This document shows, piece by piece, positions 8,673 to 14,021 of a DNA stretch of 14,021 nt. The position numbers were made by a program, and so were the translations under genes. The stretch lies in the NCBI GenBank assembly GCA_011523485.1, contig WTGR01000399.1, forward strand, positions 1 to 14,021, in the 5' to 3' direction. This DNA comes from Acidobacteriota bacterium (GTDB taxonomy: Bacteria; Acidobacteriota; Vicinamibacteria; Vicinamibacterales; UBA8438). The notes beneath the pieces were generated by a model, which made no database searches, was not told the origin of the DNA, and saw only the letters and a program-made list of their open reading frames with translations. How positions within the stretch are numbered: the first letter of the stretch is position 1; the number at the start of each line of letters is the position of its first letter.

Positions 8673-9030
8673 GGATCGGCTCGTCGCTCTCCGGGATCTG
8701 TTCGTGCTCGCCCTCCTGGCCGCTCGATCGTACTACGCTGATGGCTGCCCGTGATCTCCGTCTTGACCGACTGGTTGGTGCCGGCGTGGTCGACCGGGAG
8801 AGGCTGGGACGGGATCGGGCTGAGCCCTGGTCAGGGTGCCGTGGTCGCCGCGAGTTCGTGTTCCACCGTACCGCTGCCCTTTGATGCCCGTGACCTTGCC
8901 CGCCTTGACTCGTTGGGGCCGTGTGGTCGACCTGCGATACAGGATTGGATCGGCGGAGCAAGGGTCAAGGTGCTGCGGTTCCAGCGAGTTCGTGTTCGGC
9001 TGGTTCCACGATCGGGGGGATGCTGAGGGT
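8673..9030. repeat. Degenerate tandem repeat, about 135-139 base period
   Basis: GGATCGG recurs at 8673, 8812 and 8947; TTCGTG(C/T)TC recurs at 8701, 8855 and 8989; GTGGTCGACC recurs at 8786 and 8923. The blocks between them (for example GCCCGTGA...CTTGAC, then a GTTGG/GGTTGG-type stretch) are also related but carry indels, so about 2.5-3 diverged units are present. No single frame stays coherent across the units. On the plus strand, unit 2 yields VVDRERLGRDRAEPWSG...REFVF and unit 3 VVDLRYRIGSAEQGS...SEFVF, in line with remnants of a repeat-containing protein. On the minus strand a frame ending at 8617 (ESDEPIRQWKNESRVVPSED) has G/C-rich third positions but no good start. The whole 8588-9084 interval otherwise holds no gene I can support. 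Confidence 0.45.
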
Positions 9031-9084
9031 GTGTCCCTCCGCCGAGGGCGCGAAAGCGTTACGATTCAGCTGGAAGCTCACTGA

Positions 9085-9657
9085 ATGCGGGGAGTACTGA
9101 CGGCCCTCGTCGCCGTGCTGATGATGGCGACGGCAGTTTCGGCGCAGTCGAGGGCATCGGCAAGCCTGCATCCGGTCGAGGGCGGCCGGTGGGATGTGTC
9201 ACCGGGTTTGCCACTGACGTTCGGGTCGGGGCGGACGGAGCGGATCTGTCTGAATGCGAGCGGGTATGTGCTGGCTGGCCGGGTCGAACCGGGCTATCGC
9301 GGGTCGTGGTCGCTGAACCTGGAGGGGAGCGGGGGCGGCGAACGCAGCGTGACCGGGAACACCATCGGCGAGAACGACGGCTCGCGGTGGTCGTGGAGTT
9401 CGTTCGTGGCAGCAGATGGCCAGTGCTTCGACATCTGGGCGGTGGTTTTGGCTGGACCGCAGGAACGGCGGCAGTTGTCCCGGCAGTCTACGCTCCAGCA
9501 ACTCGTGGAACTCCAGCAGAAGCTGGAACAGGAACAGAACGTCAGGGCGCGGCTCGGCTTGCAGCGCGAGATCTCCCGGCTGCAGCTCGAACTCCAGCTC
9601 CAGCCCGCTGCGCTCCGGCTTCGGCTCTACGAGTTGCGGGTCGGCGTCGACTGGTGA
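9085..9657 (+). CDS. Small secreted protein with C-terminal Gln/Leu-rich coiled coil
   Basis: The protein has 190 residues. ATG 9085 has GGAAG about 9 bases upstream, and a classic signal peptide follows (MRGVLTALVAVLMMATAVSA, likely cleavage near residue 20-21 before QS). The mature N-terminal half (about 25-125) is Gly/Ser/Trp-rich and beta-like: RWDVSPGLPLTFGSGRTERI, GSWSLNLEGSG, SRWSWSSFVA. It contains single Cys residues in RICLN and GQCFD that could form one disulfide. Residues about 128-185 form a strong amphipathic helix rich in Gln, Leu and Glu (LQQLVELQQKLEQEQN, ISRLQLELQLQP), likely a coiled coil for oligomerisation. I recognise no family. It follows the degenerate repeat directly. 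A GTG at 9654 overlaps its stop (GTGA) and opens a 58-codon frame of doubtful reality. Confidence 0.65.
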   Translation: MRGVLTALVAVLMMATAVSAQSRASASLHPVEGGRWDVSPGLPLTFGSGRTERICLNASGYVLAGRVEPGYRGSWSLNLEGSGGGERSVTGNTIGENDGSRWSWSSFVAADGQCFDIWAVVLAGPQERRQLSRQSTLQQLVELQQKLEQEQNVRARLGLQREISRLQLELQLQPAALRLRLYELRVGVDW

Positions 9658-10008
9658 ACGGGGGCGACGCGATGCTGGAGGTCTTCACGGCGGCGGGCGG
9701 CGTTCGTTGCGGCGGCGGCGTGACTCTGATCCGCCTTCCAAATTCGCCAAGCTCCCTGGGGCGCACGGGTGCGGTGGAGCGGGCGCACAGCGCGCTCGTT
9801 AACTCGCCGGGGCTGCACGGGGAACGCTGACTAGCCCACGAACGCCGCCCGCCAGCGCGCCTACCGCCAAGCGCGCAAGGCGCAACGCCAATCCCCGGAC
9901 CGACCGCGGCAACGAGTCCCAGTAAACGGCAAGACGGATCACTACGAGCCTCCCAAGAGTCCGGCGCGGCCCGGCCGTCGGGTCCGGTCTACAGTCTGCG
10001 AGCAGTGA
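9658..10008 (+). other. Gene-poor stretch with an orphan C-terminal reading-frame tail
   Basis: The first part (to 9830) carries a short frame opened by GTG 9654, overlapping the previous stop; its product is low-complexity and I do not support it as a gene. From 9835 to a TGA at 10006-10008 another frame reads NAARQRAYRQARKAQRQSPD, then RVPVNGKTDHYEPPKSPARP. This basic, helical-then-Pro-rich sequence looks like the end of a real protein but has no start codon and is closed on the left by TAG at 9832-9834. It may be the tail of a decayed mobile-element or DNA-binding protein. Confidence 0.3.
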
Positions 10009-10011
10009 ATG

Positions 10012-11142
10012 TCACCGTGCCCCGGACATCCCCCTGAACGTCAGTTTCTGCATGCCCGCGCCGGTGGCCGCCACGTAGAGATTGCCCTGCGAGTCGATCG
10101 CGATGTGGTGGCCGGCGCCCAGGATGCCCTCGGGGCGGACCGTGCCGAGGATCTCGAGCGTCGCGCGGTCGACGACGACGATGCCGTCATCGCCGCCCAC
10201 GTAGAGGAACTGCTGCTCGGGGTCCGCGGACAGTTCCAGATTGCGCGCGAAGGGCGCGTCGGGCGTGATCACCTGGCCCACGAACGCGCCGCCCAGCGTG
10301 AAGACCTGCACGCGGCGATGTTCGCGGTCGGCCGCATACACCATGCCGTCGTTCGACACCCGGATGGCGTGCAGGACGTTGAAATACGGAGGACCCGGAT
10401 CCGAGAAGCTGGTCGGGTTCTGCACCTGGCACTGGTCGTCGTCCACCGGGGTGTCGCCGAACGCTCCCCAGCGGCGCTTGAAGCGGCCGGTCTCGGCGTC
10501 GAACACCGCGACGCGACGGTTGCCGTAGCCGTCGGCCACGAACACCTCGTTGGTCGGCGGATGGACCTGCTGATCCGCCGGCCGGTGGAGGTTCATCATG
10601 TCGGCGTTGCCGCTGCTCCCGTCGCTGCGGCCGATCTGCATGACGAACGCGCCGTCCTGCGTGAACTTCAGCAACTGGTCGTCGTTGACCGGCTCGACCC
10701 GCGGCACGCCGTTGGTGGGGCAGTTGTTGCCGCCCAGCCAGACGAAGCCCTCGTGATCGATGTGGAGGCCGTGCTCCCGCTGGGGCCACTGATAGCCTTC
10801 GCCCGGACCGCCCCAGGCCTTGATGAAGTTGCCGTCCGTATCGAAGACGACAATCGGCGGCGCTGCCATCGCGTTGTCCTCGGGCGGGAGCGTCAGCGGG
10901 CGGTGCAGGACCCAGACGTTGTCCTCGGCATCGATGGCGATGCTGGACGGAGCTCCGATCCGCATCTCCGCCGGCACCGTGGGCCACGCCCCGTCCACCT
11001 CGAAGATCGGCAGGCCGCGATCCTGCGCGGTCGCCGTTCCGCCGGCCGGCGCCGAACCGGACAGCCATGCCGGCGCCGCGGTAGCGCCCGCGGCCACGAG
11101 CATCGCCATGAGAACCGCACGACGCAGCCTTCTTCTCCGCAT
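10012..11142 (-). CDS. Exported NHL-repeat six-bladed beta-propeller protein
   Basis: The protein has 376 residues from ATG 11142, preceded by GGAGGGAGG. An in-frame ATG at 11283 would add 47 residues overlapping the upstream gene, so I rejected it. A twin-Arg-like basic start (MRRRRLRRAVLMAMLVAAG) gives a signal peptide, with likely cleavage near AQDRG. Six NHL-type blades follow, at about residues 63-80 (IAIDAEDNVWVLHR), 123-138 (LHIDHEGFVWLGG), 190-225 (EVFVADGYGNRRVAVFDAET), 256-288 (IRVSNDGMVYAADREHRRVQ), 300-330 (FLYVGGDDGIVVVD) and 340-368 (IAIDSQGNLYVAA). The blade containing VADGYGNRRVAVFD is typical of proteins annotated as peptidyl-alpha-hydroxyglycine alpha-amidating lyase-like, but catalysis is not shown for such bacterial homologues. 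It should act in the periplasm or outside the cell. It lies 67 bases after the exported helical protein on the same strand and is probably co-transcribed. Confidence 0.9.
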   Translation of the reverse strand: MRRRRLRRAVLMAMLVAAGATAAPAWLSGSAPAGGTATAQDRGLPIFEVDGAWPTVPAEMRIGAPSSIAIDAEDNVWVLHRPLTLPPEDNAMAAPPIVVFDTDGNFIKAWGGPGEGYQWPQREHGLHIDHEGFVWLGGNNCPTNGVPRVEPVNDDQLLKFTQDGAFVMQIGRSDGSSGNADMMNLHRPADQQVHPPTNEVFVADGYGNRRVAVFDAETGRFKRRWGAFGDTPVDDDQCQVQNPTSFSDPGPPYFNVLHAIRVSNDGMVYAADREHRRVQVFTLGGAFVGQVITPDAPFARNLELSADPEQQFLYVGGDDGIVVVDRATLEILGTVRPEGILGAGHHIAIDSQGNLYVAATGAGMQKLTFRGMSGAR

Positions 11143-11209
11143 GATCGCCTCCCTCCTCGCGCCCTCCCAGCCGGGCGCCTCGCCGCTCCCAGGATGTTGG
11201 GGGCGACGA

Positions 11210-12118
11210 CTATAGCACGGCGCCTGCGGCGAGCCGTTGGACGCGGTGCTCGAGCGCCGCGAGCGTCTCGCGCGCCGCGGCAATCAACTCGTCGAGGTTC
11301 TCGTCGGTCCGGTTGCCGTCCTGCGAAACATTTGGGTCGGCGGCGACACGCGCGGCGCGTTCGGCCCGCGCGGCGGCGCGGGATACGTCGTCGTCGCCGC
11401 GAGTTCCCGGGTACGGGTCGCCGTTCAGGCGCTCGGCGGCCGTCGACAATGCGCGCGCGGCGCGGCCGAGCGCCTCGAGGACGGCGCGGTTGGCGGTCAC
11501 GTGCGCCGCGATCGCGAGGTCGTGGAGGGCGTTGTGGGCGTCGCTCTCGGCGTTGGACGCGCGGATGAGCACCCCTTGTCTCGCCAGCATGTGGTTGCTG
11601 TTGCCCCGCAGGCGGCGTATGCGGCTGGCGTAGCGGCGGAACCGCGCCGCGCGCTCGCGGGCGTCGGCGGCGCCGGCGATGCCGACCGCCTCGACATAGG
11701 CCGCGTTGGCGGCGGACAACCCGGACCGGGCTCGCCAGGCCCTGGCGTACGCGGTGAGGAGGCCGTCGAAGTAGACGAGGCCGGTGTTGCCGCGTCTGTC
11801 GGTCTCGCACCGGTAGCCGTTGTCGCAACGAACCGCGAGCGCATCGGCCTCGCGCAGCGCCGCCTGGTAGCGCGCATAGGCGGCGTCGCGGGCGCGGTCG
11901 GGGGCGTCGAAGGCGCGCCGGGCTGCCTCGGCGGCCTCGAGCACCGCTCGGGCGGCCCGGATCGTCTCGTCGCGCTCCCCGGCGCTCTCGACCCCGGCGA
12001 CGGCGCGATAGACGGCCTCGAAGGCGCGTCGCTCGGCGCCGGGCGGTTGCGCGGCGGCCGCCGCGGCCGGCAGGATGGCGGCTGCCACCAATACGGCGAT
12101 TCTCGCTGGGCCGGTCAT
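11210..12118 (-). CDS. Exported Ala/Arg-rich alpha-helical protein, unknown function
   Basis: The protein has 302 residues. ATG 12118 has GAGGGG about 10 bases upstream. The N-terminus is a signal peptide (MTGPARIAVLVAAAILPAAA, cleavage near AAA-Q at about 23-24). The mature protein is almost entirely helical, with long Ala/Arg/Glu stretches (AARAVLEAAEAARRAFD, ARAERAARVAADPN) interrupted by one compact motif, VRCDNGYRCETD (Cys98 and Cys104, possible disulfide), then GLVYFDGLL. A helical-bundle or coiled-coil envelope protein is a fair description; I recognise no family. The opposite strand also has a long open frame (11237-12190), but the minus frame has the signal peptide, the ribosome site and consistent orientation with its neighbours. 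It sits between the deiodinase-like gene and the NHL gene, all leftward. Confidence 0.68.
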   Translation of the reverse strand: MTGPARIAVLVAAAILPAAAAAAQPPGAERRAFEAVYRAVAGVESAGERDETIRAARAVLEAAEAARRAFDAPDRARDAAYARYQAALREADALAVRCDNGYRCETDRRGNTGLVYFDGLLTAYARAWRARSGLSAANAAYVEAVGIAGAADARERAARFRRYASRIRRLRGNSNHMLARQGVLIRASNAESDAHNALHDLAIAAHVTANRAVLEALGRAARALSTAAERLNGDPYPGTRGDDDVSRAAARAERAARVAADPNVSQDGNRTDENLDELIAAARETLAALEHRVQRLAAGAVL

Positions 12119-12210
12119 CGCCGATCCCCTCGCGCGGGTTTACCGCGGGTCCGGAGTGTCGCAGTCGAACAGGCGATCGTCCGATTGTAGGGGAGGTTCG
12201 TGGAGGAATC

Positions 12211-12879
12211 CTACGCCCGCAGAATCTGCAGGACGTCTTCGAGCGGCTTGCGGCGCAGGTCGGGTACCTGCGCGTCGGCCGCGGGATAGCCCACCGGTAT
12301 CAGCAGGCACGCCGTCTCGTTGTCCGGACGCCGCAGGATCTCCCGGAGGAATCCCATCGGGCTGGGGGTGTGCGTCAGCGCCACCAGTCCCGCCTGGTGC
12401 ACGGCGGTCAGGAACAGGCCGGCCGCGATGCCGACCGACTCGGACACGTAGTAGTGGCGGACGTGCTCGCCGTCCGGCCCCAGGCCGTAGTTCTGGCGGA
12501 AGAGGACCACCAGCCAGGGGGCAATCTCGAGGAACGGCTTGTGCTCGTCCGTGCCCAGCGGCTCCAGCGCGCGGAGCCATTCGTCCGGCATCCGCCCGCC
12601 GTAGTTCTCGTGCTCCTCGCGCTCGGCGGCGACGCGGATGCGCCGTTTGATGACCGGATCCGAGACCGCCACGAACGTCCACGGCTGCCGGTGCGCGCCC
12701 GACGGCGCCGTGGATGCCGCGCGCACCAGATCCTCGATCACCCCGGCCGGCACTCCTGCCGGACTGAAGTCGCGCACGGTTCGGCGCCGGTTCATCACCT
12801 CGAAAAAGCTGCGCGCCCGCGCGGCGACCTCCGGGAGCGAGGGCTTCTCATACTGCAGCGGAATGAGTTTCGGCTTCAT
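12211..12879 (-). CDS. Nitroreductase-fold flavoprotein of the iodotyrosine deiodinase (IYD) type
   Basis: The protein has 222 residues, with no signal peptide or membrane anchor. The nitroreductase FMN site is visible: RRRTVRDFSPAGVP (31-44), TAPSGAHRQPWTFVAV (57-72) and the C-terminal PVGYPAADAQVPDLRRKPL (195-213). The last two closely follow vertebrate IYD (TAPSGAH-PWTFVVV, LPVGYP--A-VPDL-RKPL). Most telling, the active-site lid keeps Glu89, Tyr93 and Lys114 with the exact IYD spacing (E-x3-Y, then Lys 21 residues after Tyr). In IYD these bind the amino-acid end of a halotyrosine and close over the flavin. By family knowledge it would be an FMN-dependent reductive dehalogenase of iodo-, bromo- or chlorotyrosine using a reduced flavin partner; the bacterial substrate is inferred. 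ATG 12879 has no strong ribosome site, but the N-terminus aligns well to the family. The next leftward gene starts 92 bases past its stop. Confidence 0.88.
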   Translation of the reverse strand: MKPKLIPLQYEKPSLPEVAARARSFFEVMNRRRTVRDFSPAGVPAGVIEDLVRAASTAPSGAHRQPWTFVAVSDPVIKRRIRVAAEREEHENYGGRMPDEWLRALEPLGTDEHKPFLEIAPWLVVLFRQNYGLGPDGEHVRHYYVSESVGIAAGLFLTAVHQAGLVALTHTPSPMGFLREILRRPDNETACLLIPVGYPAADAQVPDLRRKPLEDVLQILRA

Positions 12880-13359
12880 GGCTTGTTGGGCGCGGCGCCA
12901 TTGCGCGCGATCATCCCCTTCGGAACGGCGTCAGGGTGAGGGAGGGAAGCTCGTTCGCGCACCAACATCGTAGCCCCGAAATGGTCCGGCGGGCCGGGTG
13001 TTCACGGTCGCTCACGGTCGACCCCGTCCGCCGACTGTGCGCAGCCGTTGAATCCAGCTCGAGGTTGTGAATCGGATGGGGGACGGGCATACCTTCTGGT
13101 GTTGTAAGTTATTGATTGCGAGTACTTTGCGCGGAAAGCGCGGAGTTCGGTCCGACCTCCACGCACCGGAGTCATTGTGCGGCCCCCAGACTGCAACAGT
13201 CGCCGACCTGCGCTCGTCTAACGTCTCTTGTGTCGTCGAATCTGCTCAATCTGCTCACACCTCCGCCAGAGACCTTCGTACAGCCGGCAGCCAGTGACAC
13301 TCCACTAGTCAGGCCCCGCGAGCGCGGCTCCTTGGCGGTTCGCAGCAGCGACGTCGGGG
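12880..13359. other. 480-base intergenic region
   Basis: I see no convincing gene on either strand. The left part is high-GC. From about 13095 composition drops (TTGTAAGTTATTGATTG is the most A/T-rich run nearby) and several short overlapping frames appear, none with coding character. A direct repeat, TCACGGTCG twice in tandem, lies near 13003-13022. The composition change suggests a junction between host-like DNA and the transferred segment on the right. I found no tRNA or attachment-site duplication. Confidence 0.4.
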
Positions 13360-13845
13360 TCAATCGTGTGATCCAAGTATCTGGTCTGTAATGACCCCGA
13401 GGTCACTTCCACCGGCGGCGCGTCCTCTGTCAAGTGCGGCCAATTCGTCAAGGTCGTGTTCCGCAAGCACACGCAAGACTGTCGGAAGGGCATCCGAGCG
13501 CGAGCGCAAGGTGCTAACAGAGACTCGCCTAGACTCCAAGAAACGCCTAACGTCACGTAATTCCGGTAAGAAGTCGCGTTCGTCGTACGCACGTGCAAGT
13601 TTTCCTATGAGCCTCCTAGCTGCTGGTCGTGGATTAGCGTCCTGCACCATCTCTTCGATGCTCTTCCTACGTGCTCCTCGTGCCTCTTTCTTTGCTCTCC
13701 TTCTCTCGTAGCCCTTGAGGTCATCGTCGACTACGGCAAGATCAACATCGCCAATCGTCGAAAGAGCCTCGACTATTTCCGTCTTACCGTGCCGAGCCAC
13801 TAGCAGACGGAGTTCAAGATCGAGAAGGGTCCTATTTCGGGTCAC
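13360..13845 (-). CDS. Hypothetical charged helical protein, second gene of an edge-cut operon
   Basis: The protein has 161 residues. It starts at GTG 13843-13845, which overlaps the TGA of the upstream gene by 4 bases (GTGA), and GGGGGGAAG lies a few bases upstream: a standard translational-coupling arrangement. The product is mostly helical. It has a hydrophobic N-terminal helix (LLDLELRLLVARHGKTEIVE), an acidic turn (IGDVDLAVVDDD), a very basic segment (YERRRAKKEARGARRKS) and a middle region, LIGKLARAYDERDFLPELRD followed by VRRFLESR. There are no Cys residues, membrane helices or nuclease motifs that I can identify, and I do not recognise the family. Base composition and codon third positions are clearly less G/C-rich than in the genes to the left, pointing to horizontal transfer. 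A small DNA- or RNA-binding or structural partner of the upstream protein is possible, but only as inference. Confidence 0.7.
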   Translation of the reverse strand: MTRNRTLLDLELRLLVARHGKTEIVEALSTIGDVDLAVVDDDLKGYERRRAKKEARGARRKSIEEMVQDANPRPAARRLIGKLARAYDERDFLPELRDVRRFLESRRVSVSTLRSRSDALPTVLRVLAEHDLDELAALDRGRAAGGSDLGVITDQILGSHD

Positions 13846-14021
13846 GGCGTCTTCCCCCCTAACCCAAGTTTTTCGAAAACCTCGTCCTTAAGCTTCTGGA
13901 AATCTTGGATAACGTCGTACCGAGCATAACTGGTACGGCTAAGCGGCGCACCCTCTCGCGCGGATTTAGGGTATGATGCGGAGTATTCGACTCTGTTCTT
14001 GAAAACATGCCAGCCTTGCTT
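13842..14021 (-). CDS. C-terminal end of an unidentified protein, cut by the right window edge
   Basis: The frame is open from base 14021 and ends with TGA at 13842-13844, giving 59 residues. It begins KQGWHVFKNRVEY and continues SASYPKSAREGAPLSRTSYA and RYDVIQDFQKLKDEVFEKLG, ending GGKTP. It shares its last four bases with the start of the next gene (GTGA), so the pair are coupled. Composition is A/T-richer than the rest of the window. Too little is visible to assign a family; a helical C-terminal tail follows a beta-like stretch. Confidence 0.6.
   Translation of the reverse strand, partial: KQGWHVFKNRVEYSASYPKSAREGAPLSRTSYARYDVIQDFQKLKDEVFEKLGLGGKTP

Noticed and set aside
8617..8961. 114-codon minus ORF across the repeat region
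   Set aside because: Only its last 30 or so codons look coding; the rest is repeat-derived Arg/Ser-rich sequence and there is no convincing start.
11237..12190. 317-codon plus-strand ORF
   Set aside because: Opposite a minus-strand gene with signal peptide and ribosome site; its product is Gly/Val/Arg-rich without motifs.
12880..13359. Search for a tRNA gene, attachment site or CRISPR at the composition change
   Set aside because: No cloverleaf, no duplicated core sequence and no regularly spaced repeats were found by eye.

Overview
This is a high-GC bacterial window with strong G/C bias at third codon positions in most genes. The gene content is a hybrid sensor kinase, a PepSY membrane protein beside an AbgT transporter, Uma2, a quinoprotein remnant, an NHL propeller protein and an iodotyrosine-deiodinase-like nitroreductase. 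That mix fits an environmental, possibly marine, uncultured lineage such as Acidobacteriota. The taxonomy is inference only: there is no rRNA or tRNA gene in the window.

Left block (1-2850): a soluble GAF-PAS-histidine kinase-receiver protein runs leftward off the window edge. It is divergent from a Cro/CI-type helix-turn-helix regulator with an S24 (LexA/CI peptidase) fold whose catalytic Ser and Lys are replaced by Ala and Arg. The shared 155-base gap holds a weak candidate operator and promoter. A long hairpin (2896-2938) follows the regulator.

Transport block (3100-5632): a PepSY-TM membrane protein and an AbgT-family transporter are 16 bases apart and probably form one operon. A Uma2-type nuclease-fold protein follows at 5696-6331 and ends in a hairpin.

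Accessory block (6368-10008): a truncated, frameshifted quinoprotein dehydrogenase tail abuts lower-GC DNA. That DNA carries a leftward gene combining an N-terminal domain that looks EVE/PUA-like with a C-terminal DUF429 domain (RNase H-like fold). Upstream of it lie a 63-residue ORF, a degenerate ~137-base tandem repeat, a small secreted coiled-coil protein and an orphan reading-frame tail. This looks like an inserted and decayed island, and the DUF429 fusion is the best candidate here for an undescribed, possibly DNA-modification-linked, system.

Right block (10012-12879), all leftward: an iodotyrosine-deiodinase-like flavoprotein with the substrate-binding Glu/Tyr/Lys trio intact, then an exported Ala/Arg-rich helical protein, then an exported six-bladed NHL propeller protein.

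Right edge (13360-14021): two leftward genes of distinctly lower GC overlap by 4 bases (GTGA). The upstream one is cut by the window edge. Neither is recognised, and they look like the end of a transferred operon.
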